Source: an uncultured Isosphaeraceae bacterium (lineage in GTDB: Bacteria; Planctomycetota; Planctomycetia; Isosphaerales; Isosphaeraceae). Taken from it: a stretch of DNA of 64,000 bases. The translations under genes were made by a program, and so were the position numbers. The notes beneath the pieces are model-generated. The model was not told the DNA's origin. It saw only the letters and a program-made list of their open reading frames with translations, and did no database searches. Numbering within the stretch: position 1 is the first letter of the stretch; every line of letters starts with the position of its first letter. This document shows, piece by piece, positions 25,610-34,806 of the stretch. Location: assembly GCA_945957605.1 (NCBI GenBank), contig CAMFLR010000003.1:558001-622000 (forward strand), given 5' to 3'.

Positions 25610-27502
25610 TTATTTCAGATCTCCAACCGCCACAGGAATAACCGGCAAAATCACGCGTGAGGGATGACGCTCGTCGTGATAGAGCAGGTTCTCCGCGATC
25701 TTCCAGGTGCGGTTGTCGCCCAGCGCTTCGCCCGTGTTGGGATTCACGTCGAAGCGTGGATAATTGCTGCTGGAGATGTCGACGCGAATCCGGTGGCCGC
25801 GTTTGAAGACGTTCGACGTGGGATAGAGTGGAATCCGAATCTTGTAAATTTCGCCAGGCGTCGCGATGACCTGTTTGTCGAACCCGTCGCGATAGCGCAG
25901 CCGCAAGATTGAGTCGCCGATGTTCAGGTCGTAGCCGGTGGGATAATCGGCATTTGCGGGGATTTCGTCGATCAGTTTTGCGGTGAAATCGGTATCGAGG
26001 CACGACGTCGCCACGTAAAGCTCGGCGACGACCGTTCCTGTTACCTCGGCGTCTTGCGACAGCGGTTCGGTGCGGAACACGAGCACGTCGTTGCGCGTCG
26101 AGAGGGGCAGGGCGTCGGTTGCGGCGTGGGTATCGGGACGCGGACGCTGATCGTACCCGCCGTTGTTCATGAGCGGGGCATTCGATGAGATGTTGCCGCC
26201 GATGGTAGGCACCGGCTTGCGCGGGTCGAAGACGTAGATCGACGCCTTGTCGTCGCGTGCGGGTGGTTCGGCGTTGAGTGAGCCGCCGGTGCGGAAGTAG
26301 AACGTTTGCTCAGTCGCTCGTTTGAGCGGCCATTCCTGTTCTTCACGCCAGAATCCGCCGTGTCGTAGCCGGCCGTTGGGTGTTTTGCGATCGTCGCCAG
26401 TTCCCATCACATAGATGCGCACTGGCGACTCTTTATCGACGCCGTTGGGCTGCTGCTTGAGCCAGTGGTCGTACCAGCGCAGGCGATAGGCGAGCAGGTC
26501 GATTGCGGCGTCGGTGGTGAATTCGACTTCGCCTGAAACGTTGGACCCTTGCGACGCATGAACCCAGGGGCCAATCAGCAAACGTTGCGGCGATTTTTTG
26601 GCCGCGTGCAGGGCGTCGTAGTTCATCGTCACCTGGCGCGTCCACGAGTCGTACCAGCCGGTGACGTGTTGAACGGGTACATCGGCATAATCATTGATGT
26701 GATCGACGACCGAAAGTCCCTTCTTCTTCCAGAAGGGAGATTCGGAACCGCTTCGAAGTGCCTCTACAATCCATGCTTCGTATTCGGGGACAGCGCGAAG
26801 TGCGGTGTTACCGGGACGGATGGGCAGGGCGTCGGCAAGCTGGCGGACGCGTCGGCCGTTTTCGACGAGCGCGGCTTTGAGGGCAGGGTCGGCATTGGCG
26901 GCGCGGCTGTTGGGGGCGCCGATATTGATGATCCAGTTGAAGAACCGCAACTCGAACGCGCCGCCGTGCCGCATGCCGGCGACTCCGCAGTTTGAGAGCG
27001 CATCGATCGGAATCATCGTTGTGAGATGCGGCGGATTCATCTCGGCGAGGGCGTGTTGCGTGCCGCCAGGATAGCTCGTGCCGAACGTACCCACCTTGCC
27101 GTTCGACCACGATTGTGCGGCGATCCACTCGACGACGTCGTAACCGTCGGTCGGGTCGCTTTTCAGACCGTCCCACGTACCTTCGCTTGCGTAACGGCCG
27201 CGGACGTCGTTCATCACCACCGCATAGCCGCGCGTGGCGTAGAACTTTGCTTCGGCCGAATTGCCGTCGCCCTTGTTATAAGGCGTGCGAGTGAGGAGCG
27301 TCGGATATTTGCCGTCATTCACGGGACGATAGACATCGGCTGCGAGCTTTGTGCCGTCGCGCACGGTGATGATCACGTTGCGCTCGACCTTGATCTCGTT
27401 TTCGGCGCCGCGCTTCTCAACTGGAGGCGCTTGCGCGGTCGCAAGAGATGTAGCAAGAATGAGGAACGCGGCGGTGAGCGTCAACGCGAGGCGATGCGGC
27501 AT
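25610..27502 (-). CDS. Exported CocE/NonD (S15-type) hydrolase
   Basis: 630 residues with a signal peptide ending at TAQA. The X-Pro dipeptidyl-peptidase/cocaine-esterase architecture is clear: VYRPVNDGKYPTLLTRTPY, the nucleophile in GTSYPG, a helical cap, and a C-terminal jelly roll with SSSNYPRFDVNPNTG. These hydrolases cleave esters or acyl-amides, including beta-lactam esters. The natural substrate is unknown. It is divergent from the Gfo/Idh gene. Confidence 0.88.
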   Translation of the reverse strand: MPHRLALTLTAAFLILATSLATAQAPPVEKRGAENEIKVERNVIITVRDGTKLAADVYRPVNDGKYPTLLTRTPYNKGDGNSAEAKFYATRGYAVVMNDVRGRYASEGTWDGLKSDPTDGYDVVEWIAAQSWSNGKVGTFGTSYPGGTQHALAEMNPPHLTTMIPIDALSNCGVAGMRHGGAFELRFFNWIINIGAPNSRAANADPALKAALVENGRRVRQLADALPIRPGNTALRAVPEYEAWIVEALRSGSESPFWKKKGLSVVDHINDYADVPVQHVTGWYDSWTRQVTMNYDALHAAKKSPQRLLIGPWVHASQGSNVSGEVEFTTDAAIDLLAYRLRWYDHWLKQQPNGVDKESPVRIYVMGTGDDRKTPNGRLRHGGFWREEQEWPLKRATEQTFYFRTGGSLNAEPPARDDKASIYVFDPRKPVPTIGGNISSNAPLMNNGGYDQRPRPDTHAATDALPLSTRNDVLVFRTEPLSQDAEVTGTVVAELYVATSCLDTDFTAKLIDEIPANADYPTGYDLNIGDSILRLRYRDGFDKQVIATPGEIYKIRIPLYPTSNVFKRGHRIRVDISSSNYPRFDVNPNTGEALGDNRTWKIAENLLYHDERHPSRVILPVIPVAVGDLK

Positions 27503-27613
27503 GGAAGTCGATCCCGGCGGATGAGGTGGTGGGACGAGACCTCGCGTATTGTCGTGGTTCGTTCCGGCGACTCAAGTGAGCAGCGCCTTTGCCCGGGAGA
27601 ATTTGCGGAATTT

Positions 27614-27641
27614 ATCGCAAGGCAAAGCGGAGCCTTGCGAT
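27614..27641. repeat. Perfect 10-base inverted repeat in a divergent promoter region
   Basis: ATCGCAAGGC and GCCTTGCGAT with an 8-base spacer, between the divergent CocE and Gfo/Idh genes. It could be an operator or a REP-like hairpin. Confidence 0.5.
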
Positions 27642-27729
27642 GAGCGTTCGTTCCCGGAATACTCTGTAATCATGCGTCAGCGTCTTGATGCACCCGATCT
27701 CCCATCGAACTGATAGAACGAGGCGAACG

Positions 27730-28986
27730 ATGACCAGCACGCGGCGGGTTTTTCTTGGGGCGGCGGCGGCACTGGCGACGGCGGGCACCGCGCGAGCCGT
27801 GGCCGATTCGGAAAAAGTCCGCATCGGCGTGATCGGCGTCCGCGGTCGCGGTAGAGATCTCGCTGCGGGGTTCACCAAGCAGAAGAACGCCGAAGTCGTC
27901 GCGATTTGCGACGTCGACGATGCCGCGTTCGGCAAGACGATCGAAGCTGTTGAAAAAGCAGGCGGCAAGGCCCCTCGGATCGAAAAAGACTTCCGCAAGA
28001 TTCTCGAAGACAAGAATATCGATGCGATCGCCGTTGCCACGCCCGACCACTGGCACGCGCTGATGGCAGTGATGGGCTGCCAGGCCGGCAAAGACGTGTA
28101 CAGCGAAAAGCCCGCCTGCCATAACGTGGTTGAAGGGCGCCGGATGATCGAGGCGGCGCGGAAGTACAACCGCGTCGTGCAGATCGGCACTCAGCGTCGC
28201 AGTACGACGCACGTCAAAGAGGCGGTTGAGTTCGTGAAGTCGGGCCAGCTCGGGAAGGTCGGCATGGCCCGCGCCTGGATTCACCAGCAGCGCAAGTCAA
28301 TTGGCCATGGCAAGCCAGGTGACGTTCCGGCCGGCGTCGATTACGCCATGTGGCAAGGTCCCGCGCCCGACCGGCCGTTCATGCCAAATCGCTTTCATTA
28401 CAACTGGCACTGGTTCTGGAACTGGGGAACGGGCGAGTTGGGGAACAACGGAATCCACGGGCTCGACGTGGCACGATGGGGACTTGGGGTGGATGCGCCG
28501 TTGCGCGTGACCTCGGGCGGTGGCAAGTTCGTGTTTGACGACGATCAGGAAGTGCCGGATACGCAGATTGTCACCTGGGAGTTTCCGAACGCTGTTCTGC
28601 AGTGGGAACACCGGATGTGGTCGAAGCACGGCACGGAAGGAAAGGGTTTCGGCATAGCGTTTTACGGCGACAAAGGAACGCTGATCGTCGACGAGTCGAA
28701 CTGGCGCGTGGAAGACGGCGTCAAGGCGGAAGGGAAGTCGAGTGGTGGTCTCGACCACCACTTCCAGAACTTCCTCGACTGCGTAAAGGATCGAAGCAAA
28801 CCCAATGCAGACGTGGAGATCGGTGTCCTCAGCACCCGGCTTTGTCACCTGGGGAACATCGCGCACCGTGTTGGCCGTAAGCTAACGTTCGACGCCGCGA
28901 CCGAGTCGTTCCCGGGTGATGCCGAGGCAAATGCGCTGCTCGGGCGGACATATTCCTCGCGGTTTGAGATGCCGTCACAGGTATAA
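27730..28986 (+). CDS. Tat-exported Gfo/Idh/MocA oxidoreductase
   Basis: 418 residues from ATG at 27730, where the leader STRRVFLGAAAALATAG begins. The Rossmann core has IGVIGVRGRG and AVATPDHWHAL, then the family EKP motif (SEKPACHNV). A central WNWGTGELGNNGIHGLDVARWGLG matches the C-terminal alpha/beta domain of planctomycete members. These use NAD(P) on sugars or inositols and are exported folded through Tat. Substrate unknown. It is monocistronic as far as can be seen. Confidence 0.88.
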   Translation: MTSTRRVFLGAAAALATAGTARAVADSEKVRIGVIGVRGRGRDLAAGFTKQKNAEVVAICDVDDAAFGKTIEAVEKAGGKAPRIEKDFRKILEDKNIDAIAVATPDHWHALMAVMGCQAGKDVYSEKPACHNVVEGRRMIEAARKYNRVVQIGTQRRSTTHVKEAVEFVKSGQLGKVGMARAWIHQQRKSIGHGKPGDVPAGVDYAMWQGPAPDRPFMPNRFHYNWHWFWNWGTGELGNNGIHGLDVARWGLGVDAPLRVTSGGGKFVFDDDQEVPDTQIVTWEFPNAVLQWEHRMWSKHGTEGKGFGIAFYGDKGTLIVDESNWRVEDGVKAEGKSSGGLDHHFQNFLDCVKDRSKPNADVEIGVLSTRLCHLGNIAHRVGRKLTFDAATESFPGDAEANALLGRTYSSRFEMPSQV

Positions 28987-29417
28987 TTTTTTATCGTAAC
29001 CGAAGTAGATTCTGTTCTACGTTCCCATGGAAGTCGTTCATCGCTGCCCATCCGGTTTTCCGGAAGGGCAACGGTGAATGCGTCGATTAAAGTTCCAATC
29101 GCGCGAACTTCGCGTCGTTAATCGATCGCAAAGCCGGTCCCGCGGCGCTTCGGCCCATCCGAAACGCCTTTTGATCGCACGACTTATAGAACGCATTCCG
29201 GTCGATGTTTCCGCCGGGCCTCATACAAGCAGCGAACAATGTCGTTCGGTCTTGCGTAGGAATGTCGCACTGAACGATGATAGCATGCATGTACTGAATT
29301 GGTCTGGAAGTTGTAGACAGAGTTAAGTTGCTCTCGCTCTCTGGGCGAGTTTGTCGTAAGTAATGGCCCGAGCGCGCGTTCGTTCGAGCCTCGAAGTCGA
29401 GAAGGGGACGCTTCCGC
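28987..29417. other. Intergenic region with one hairpin
   Basis: 431 bases. A hairpin at 29046-29069 (GCCC..CCGG with a TTTT loop) follows the Gfo/Idh gene and may end it, though it lacks a T run. The rest must hold the promoter of the sigma-factor gene. A short frame near 29078 is not protein-like. Confidence 0.5.
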
Positions 29418-30230
29418 GTGAGTGACGATCGGAAGAAAAGAGCGAGTCGCGGTTATCGGCCCGGGATCGAGGCTCTTGAAGCCTTGCGCCTGCTGGCAGG
29501 TCTCTCGACATTCCCTCTTGGAGCCCCGATAAGCGTCGACGCGACCGCAAGCACGGTCCCCGGCCTGGCCGATTCGCACTTCACCACGAACGACTCCGCC
29601 TGGGATCAGGCGCTTCTCGATAGCCGCGTCGCCGACCTGCTTGGCGGCAACCAGGCACCGACGCAGACGATCTCGACCAGCACGAGCGTCGACACGTCGG
29701 CAATCGAGTCCGGCATCAGCCAACTCGATCGTTATCTCTCGCGAGCCTGGTATCGGGCGGGTATCGCGCCTCAGGCTCACGAAGATTGCACCCAGGCCGT
29801 GTACGCAAGCCTGCTGAACACGCTGGGCCGCGACCGATTCACTTCGCTCGTCGGCGAGATCGGCACGAGCGGCATTCGCGAAGTGCTGAGCAAGGAAACC
29901 GCGGACGGTCCCGACTTCTTCCGCGCGATCGACACAGTGAAGAAGCGTGCTCAACGCGAGAAGTCGTACCAGCCGATCGACTCGGTCGATATCCCCGACT
30001 CGTCGACCACAAACAATTCGTCGGCCGATATTCGAGGCGCGCTCTACGAGGCGATCAATCAGTCGCTGAACCCGCGCGAGGCGGAACTGATCCACGCGAC
30101 GCTCCGCGGCCAGACGCCGGCTGAGATCGCGCAGGAATGGGGGGTTGCTCCCAAGACGGTGAGCAACGAGAAGTCGCGAGCGATTCAAAAACTCCGTGAA
30201 GTGCTTGTTGGCGCCGACGCGGGCGATTGA
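29418..30230 (+). CDS. ECF-like sigma-70 family factor with surface-protein-like N-terminus
   Basis: 270 residues from GTG at 29418, preceded by GAAGGGG. The C-terminus is a sigma region 4 helix-turn-helix: LNPREAELIHATLRGQTPAE followed by WGVAPKTVSNEKSRAIQKL. A weaker region-2-like stretch lies near 110-140 (HEDCTQAVYASLL). The N-terminus reads RPGIEALEALRLLAG, close to the LEPR-XLL motif of planctomycete surface proteins, then a Ser/Thr-rich linker of about 70 residues. It probably directs RNA polymerase; regulation is unknown. No anti-sigma gene is adjacent. Confidence 0.75.
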   Translation: MSDDRKKRASRGYRPGIEALEALRLLAGLSTFPLGAPISVDATASTVPGLADSHFTTNDSAWDQALLDSRVADLLGGNQAPTQTISTSTSVDTSAIESGISQLDRYLSRAWYRAGIAPQAHEDCTQAVYASLLNTLGRDRFTSLVGEIGTSGIREVLSKETADGPDFFRAIDTVKKRAQREKSYQPIDSVDIPDSSTTNNSSADIRGALYEAINQSLNPREAELIHATLRGQTPAEIAQEWGVAPKTVSNEKSRAIQKLREVLVGADAGD

Positions 30231-30250
30231 TGGCAAGACGCTAGGCAGAA

Positions 30251-31126
30251 TCAGTTGCCAATGCGTTTGAAAACGCGATTGACGATGGATCGACCCGGAT
30301 CAAAGTTCGCGGGCCGTCCGTTTTTCTTCGTGTCATGGGCTTCGGTCAATGTGTCGCCTTCGAGCCGATAGATTCCAACCGAAGTTCTCAATGCCTCGTG
30401 CGCCGGTTCGGGGTCTTCGAAGTCGATTTGCTTCGGCGTGGTCGAGGCGTTGAGATGTAAAAAACCTTTATGGATCCAGATGTCGTTCATTACGAGCTTT
30501 TGGTCGCCTATCACGAAACGTTTATGCTCTGAAATCTTTGGAAATTCTACTCCATTCATAACGATTTTCACGGGGATCCAAATTCCGTCGAGATCAACGC
30601 GTTGCTTACTCGGTTCAGCGTCACGCCGCCAGACCCAGAGGCTTCGTTGACTTCCTGATCCGCTCGTGAAATCGGTGGGGATTGGTAGGTCGGGTTTGGA
30701 GACGAAGCAGATTGTGAGCACGTCGCCATCCAGGCGGAAGACTCCGCGCTTCACTATCGGCGCGCCGCCGGGATTGTCTGCCGTTAATTCAATTCGATTG
30801 GGTACCACTGATCGATCGGTTCGGATTGTGACGGCCGCAGTTGTAATACGGACCGTCTCCATGAAGCGATCGCCGCGAACCTCGATCGTTTCCTCTTTGA
30901 TTGAGGGTATGGGGCTTCGACCAATGAGGTGGCTAACGCAAATCCATTTGCCTTGGAGTAGTTCAAGGTCCGCCGCCGTTTTCTTCGCATCGGCGAGATT
31001 GTCGGATTTGCCCGGCGCGGGTGCCTGGGCGTGAACCGTTTGGCAGTTGCCAATGCCAATCACAACAAGTACGAGAAGTGATTGCGTTTGACGAACGACT
31101 GCACCACGACCTGGGACGAATCGCAT
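30251..31126 (-). CDS. Exported TIGR03067-type planctomycete protein
   Basis: 291 residues from ATG at 31126. The leader ends near VHAQA. The mature part has two copies of a lipocalin-like beta domain: the first opens LELLQGKWICVS and has FRLDGDVLTICFV, the second opens VDLDGIWIPVK and has YRLEGDTLTEAHD. That repeat is the TIGR03067 domain, expanded in planctomycetes and without a known function. Its stop is 20 bases from the sigma-factor stop on the other strand. It lies 58 bases downstream of the DUF1501 gene. Confidence 0.8.
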   Translation of the reverse strand: MRFVPGRGAVVRQTQSLLVLVVIGIGNCQTVHAQAPAPGKSDNLADAKKTAADLELLQGKWICVSHLIGRSPIPSIKEETIEVRGDRFMETVRITTAAVTIRTDRSVVPNRIELTADNPGGAPIVKRGVFRLDGDVLTICFVSKPDLPIPTDFTSGSGSQRSLWVWRRDAEPSKQRVDLDGIWIPVKIVMNGVEFPKISEHKRFVIGDQKLVMNDIWIHKGFLHLNASTTPKQIDFEDPEPAHEALRTSVGIYRLEGDTLTEAHDTKKNGRPANFDPGRSIVNRVFKRIGN

Positions 31127-31184
31127 GACGAAAACGTCTCCTCTGACGTGGTGAAGAATCGAAATGGAAGTCCAAACGCTCGAC

Positions 31185-32234
31185 CTACGCAAGCACGTCG
31201 CCATCAAGCCGCGGTAGGCCGAGATGTGCACGCATCAAGGCGTGTAGTTCGGTGAGTGCGAACGGGCGATCTTCCGGTTCGGCGGCATGAGCATCTGACC
31301 GGCCGATCACCTGGCCGCCAGCAATGCTGCCGCCAGCGATAAGTCCGCTCCAGACGCGTTCCCAATGATCGCGACCGCCTTCGGGATTGATCCGTGGTCC
31401 ACGCCCAATTTCACCTGTCGCGACAACCATCGTGCGGTCGAGCATCTGCCGCGCGTGTAGGTCATCAATCAATGCGGCGAAGGCACGATCGAAATCGGGG
31501 ACAACGCGCTGGGCGTAGTCGTCGAGCGTGGCGAATCCCGATGTGCCGTGACAGTCCCATGACAGTGTGTTGAATACGCTCTGGTACATGTTCACAACAA
31601 CGACCTTCGTCCCTGCCGATACGAGCCGGCGGGCTTCGAAGCAGGCGCGTGCGAAGGGAGTTGAACCGTAGGCCAATGCTGTTGCGCTGGGAATGACAGA
31701 CTCGGGTGCGTTCATCTCGCCGAGTGGGCCGGCTGATTGGCCGTGCGGAATCGCTACGCCTGTGCTGCCGATAGGTCCTGGAATAAGGGCAAATGTCGGC
31801 GTTTTGTACGATCGGGTGTTCGCGCTCGCCACGGCACCGAAGTGTGCTGCATCGGCTTCCGAGCGGCAGAGGCGGCCGGTTTGGAGGAGTTGCAGACCGG
31901 TCTCGTGAATGGGAGCGTGGTCGTGGTGAAGCGTTCGAACGATCGCGACGTGCTTCATGCGCCTCGCGAGTTCGGGGAGATGCTCACTCACGCGGATTCC
32001 TGGCACGGACGTGGCGATCGAGCGAAACGGTCCCCGGATTTCGAGTGGTGCGTCGGGCTTGGGATCAAATGTTTCGAGCTGGCTGGGGCCGCCGGTGAGT
32101 AGAAGTAGAATCACGGAGCGATCGGTGGTTGCCGTGTTGGCGCGGGCGGTTGCGAGCGGAGCAGTCAGAGCCGCCGCACCGGTCGCTCGAATGAACTTGC
32201 GCCGCGTTATTCCATCCGTCAGCCAGCCTTCCAT
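31185..32234 (-). CDS. DUF1501 protein with Tat leader
   Basis: 349 residues. Two ATGs are adjacent; the second (32234) is preferred because GGAGG then lies 6 bases upstream. The Tat leader is TRRKFIRATGAAALTAP. The sulfatase-like core of DUF1501 follows: LLLTGGPSQLETFDPKP, WDCHG and VVATGEIGRGPRIN, ending with GRDHWERVWSGLIAGG. Full DUF1501 proteins are often 430-480 residues, so this is a short form. These usually pair with PSCyt/DUF1549 genes; here no such partner is adjacent. Confidence 0.85.
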   Translation of the reverse strand: MEGWLTDGITRRKFIRATGAAALTAPLATARANTATTDRSVILLLLTGGPSQLETFDPKPDAPLEIRGPFRSIATSVPGIRVSEHLPELARRMKHVAIVRTLHHDHAPIHETGLQLLQTGRLCRSEADAAHFGAVASANTRSYKTPTFALIPGPIGSTGVAIPHGQSAGPLGEMNAPESVIPSATALAYGSTPFARACFEARRLVSAGTKVVVVNMYQSVFNTLSWDCHGTSGFATLDDYAQRVVPDFDRAFAALIDDLHARQMLDRTMVVATGEIGRGPRINPEGGRDHWERVWSGLIAGGSIAGGQVIGRSDAHAAEPEDRPFALTELHALMRAHLGLPRLDGDVLA

Positions 32235-32510
32235 CATGCACCTCCGCGCCTGATTCGCGACTTCTCTTCAACAACTTACAACGAAAGCCAGGCACGCCAT
32301 AGTGACTGAAGAAACCACTGGCGCGGATTCTTCCGCCTCTGCTGATTATCGTGAATATGCGGAAAATGGTGTGACAGGGATAATTGGGAGGTTCGGGCGG
32401 CTTTCTGTTGATGGCGGCACAAGCATTCGTCGATAAAGGGAATGATGAGTCGTCGGCGGAGGATCGTCCGACGGGGGAGCTGCTTCGACTTGAAGTGGTT
32501 CAGCGAAGCC

Positions 32511-32517
32511 AAGGAGG
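32511..32517 (+). promoter_or_regulatory. Ribosome binding site deciding the TolC start
   Basis: AAGGAGG directly abuts the first GTG (32518) and is six bases from the second GTG (32524). The second is therefore the better start. Confidence 0.65.
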
Positions 32518-32523
32518 GTGAAA

Positions 32524-34110
32524 GTGTCTCACGTTTATCGTGTCCTGACTTGGGGGCTCATCGTCGCCTGCGTCACGGCGCTTTCGCAGGGGCGTGCCCT
32601 GGCACAAGGGCCGACGATTAATTCGGACACCCCGGCCCCCGGCGGCGGTAGTTCGCTCCTTGGTCCATCTCCCGGCGCCGGCGGCGAAGCTCTTCAAAAC
32701 CCTGGTGGCGGTGGTCAGGTGCTGGGCGGACGCCCCGGTGCCTCGGTGCCGCGCGTTCCCACCTCGATCTCGACGCCGTCTGAAGCCATGCGTAACGGCG
32801 AGGCCGCGGCGATTTCGCCCGTGCAACCGATCACGCCGGCGGATCTGCCGGTTTACGGGTCGATCGCTGTGCCCAAGATCGTCGACGACGAAGGCCCGGA
32901 AAGCGGCATGTCGCTCGATCAGGCGATCGAGATGATGGTTCGAGAAAATCTCGACCTCAAAGGCAAGTACATGGAAATTCCCCAGGCGAAGGCCGACATC
33001 CTTACGGCCAGCCTGCGGGCGAATCCGATCTTTTATGCCGACGCCCAGCTCGTGCCTTACGGCCAGTATTCGAACGCAAGGCCGGGTGGCCAGACGCAGT
33101 ATGACGTGAATATTTCCTATCCGCTCGACCTGACGCGGAAGCGGAAGTATCGCACGATCGTCGCTTGTCGCGCGGAGAAGGTGCTCGAGGCGCAGTATCA
33201 GGACGCAGTGCGACAGCAGATCGACAACCTTTACACGCTTTACGTCGACGTCCTTGCGGCACGAGGCGCAGTGCGATTCGCCGAGAAGGGTGTCGAGGGG
33301 CTAGGCGTGCTGCACAAGTCGACGGACGCTCTCTTCCGAAAAGGCGAAGTCGCCAAAACGGCAGTGAATCGCGTCAAAGTCCAGCTTGATGCGGCCGAAG
33401 TTGGGCTGGCGAACTATCAAGAAGCTTACAAGCGTGCCAAGCGTGCGTTCGGCCTGCAGCTCAACATGCCGCCGGAAGAGGCGGAGCGATTGGAGTTCCG
33501 CGGCTCGATCCGCGATGCGTTCCCACCACCGCCGCCGATCGACGAACTCAACCGGCTCGCACTCGTGAACCGGCCCGACATCATGTCGTACAGGCTTGGT
33601 GTCGACCGCGCGAAGGCCGACGTGAATCTTGCCCGTGCGAACATTCTGCCGGACGTTTACTTGCTCTATCAGCCGTATACGTTTCAGGACAACACGTATC
33701 AGGGCTTGAAGAGCCCCACGTCGTGGGCCGTCGGTCTGACCGTTCCGGTGCCGGTCTACAACCGCAACCAGGGTGTGATTCAGCGGTCGAAGTTGAATGT
33801 CACTCAAACAATGATTCAGCTCACCGCGCTCGAGAAGAACGTCCTCAACGACGTGCGTCAGGCCGAGCAGGCGTATATCGTCACGCTCGCCGCGGTGCGG
33901 AAGAGCGAGGAGTCGGTTCTGCCCGATGCCGAGATGGTTCTGGCAGACAGCCAGCGGTTGTTCAAGCAGGGTGAATACAACGTCATCGAACTGCTCTCGG
34001 AAATTCGGTCGTTCAACGACGTGGCGCGACAGTATCTCGATAGCCTGGTGGCGCACCGTCGGAGCATGCTCACCCTGAACACCAGCCTGGGGCAGCGCGT
34101 TCTGCCCTGA
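32524..34110 (+). CDS. TolC-family outer membrane efflux protein
   Basis: 528 residues from GTG at 32524. A signal peptide ends at LAQG. A Gly/Pro-rich linker of about 100 residues comes before the OEP fold. Two OEP halves are seen, the first starting GMSLDQAIEMMVRENLDLKG and with Leu/Ala heptads, the second starting DELNRLALVNRPDIMSYRLG. It would form a trimeric channel in the outer membrane. No inner-membrane pump or adaptor gene is adjacent. It shares a perfect bidirectional terminator with the convergent ArsR gene. Confidence 0.88.
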   Translation: MSHVYRVLTWGLIVACVTALSQGRALAQGPTINSDTPAPGGGSSLLGPSPGAGGEALQNPGGGGQVLGGRPGASVPRVPTSISTPSEAMRNGEAAAISPVQPITPADLPVYGSIAVPKIVDDEGPESGMSLDQAIEMMVRENLDLKGKYMEIPQAKADILTASLRANPIFYADAQLVPYGQYSNARPGGQTQYDVNISYPLDLTRKRKYRTIVACRAEKVLEAQYQDAVRQQIDNLYTLYVDVLAARGAVRFAEKGVEGLGVLHKSTDALFRKGEVAKTAVNRVKVQLDAAEVGLANYQEAYKRAKRAFGLQLNMPPEEAERLEFRGSIRDAFPPPPPIDELNRLALVNRPDIMSYRLGVDRAKADVNLARANILPDVYLLYQPYTFQDNTYQGLKSPTSWAVGLTVPVPVYNRNQGVIQRSKLNVTQTMIQLTALEKNVLNDVRQAEQAYIVTLAAVRKSEESVLPDAEMVLADSQRLFKQGEYNVIELLSEIRSFNDVARQYLDSLVAHRRSMLTLNTSLGQRVLP

Positions 34111-34140
34111 GCCGGTTGACGGACAGGTAAGATCAAACGA

Positions 34141-34178
34141 AAACGCGGTCGGGACTGGATCCAGTCCCGACCGCGTTT
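34141..34178. terminator. Perfect 38-base palindromic bidirectional terminator
   Basis: Arms beginning AAACGCGGTCGGGACTGG pair fully, with an A/T start on each side. It lies between convergent tolC and arsR-type genes and ends both. Confidence 0.85.
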
Positions 34179-34205
34179 CGCATGCATGCTACGTCAAACG
34201 AACGC

Positions 34206-34580
34206 TTAGGAAACGAGCGTCTGAACAACCTTCGCCAGGTTTCCACCAACCTCGGTGAGGCTGTAGAAGTTATTCTTGCCCTGGCGGCGGGGGGCGATGA
34301 TGCCACCATGACGCAGAAGCGCCAGGTGATGGCTCACAGCGGGCTGGCTCTGGCTGAGCTGAGCGCAGAGGGCACCCACGTGCTTCTCGCCATCGGCAAG
34401 AATCATGATGACCTGAAGACGCGTCGGATCGCTCACGTGCTTGAGCAGGATGGAGGCGCGGCGGGCCTGGGCCGATCGTTGATCGGTGGGCTTGGAAGCC
34501 GCAGTGGTCTTCGCGGGGGTGGAGGCCTTGGCCTTGGGGGCCTTGGTCGCTGTCTTCGGAGCAGCTTTCGTCGTTGCCAT
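34206..34580 (-). CDS. ArsR-family transcriptional regulator with basic N-terminal tail
   Basis: 124 residues. The winged helix runs from about 42: HVSDPTRLQVIMILADG, GALCAQLSQSQPAVSHHLALL and a wing with RRQGKNNFYSL. The first 38 residues are a Lys/Ala/Pro/Thr tail like histone-type or disordered DNA-binding tails. Only one Cys is in the sensor helix, so the classic ELCVCDL arsenic site is absent. GGAGGGAGA supports the start. Two palindromes upstream are operator candidates. Target genes unknown. Confidence 0.85.
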   Translation of the reverse strand: MATTKAAPKTATKAPKAKASTPAKTTAASKPTDQRSAQARRASILLKHVSDPTRLQVIMILADGEKHVGALCAQLSQSQPAVSHHLALLRHGGIIAPRRQGKNNFYSLTEVGGNLAKVVQTLVS

Positions 34581-34721
34581 TACAGGATGTCTCCCTCCGC
34601 GCAGGTCTCACCGAAGCGAGGCCGTCGCGGAAACTCACGGAACCCGCGACCCAACCCGGAGGGTCGCGTGACTTCGTCGAGACCGGCTCGGTCTCTTAAG
34701 CCAAAACTGTTCTCGTGTCAT

Positions 34722-34740
34722 CATGTGAGAGGGTCACATG
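34722..34740. promoter_or_regulatory. Candidate operator, perfect 7-5-7 inverted repeat
   Basis: CATGTGA and TCACATG separated by GAGGG, about 140 bases upstream of the ArsR-type start. Length and spacing suit a dimeric winged-helix regulator. Binding is inferred. Confidence 0.45.
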
Positions 34741-34806
34741 GCAATCATCCCCTCACGACGCATCGTCGATCATGACGATCAAGAACGTTATGGCGTATGC
34801 TGCGCG

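Noticed and set aside
29078..29326. Short open frame in the gap before the sigma factor gene
   Set aside because: No ribosome binding site and an Arg/Ser-rich product without conservation signals.
29184..30236. 350-codon open frame opposite the sigma factor
   Set aside because: The plus strand has a clear sigma region 4; the antisense product is Arg-rich and featureless.
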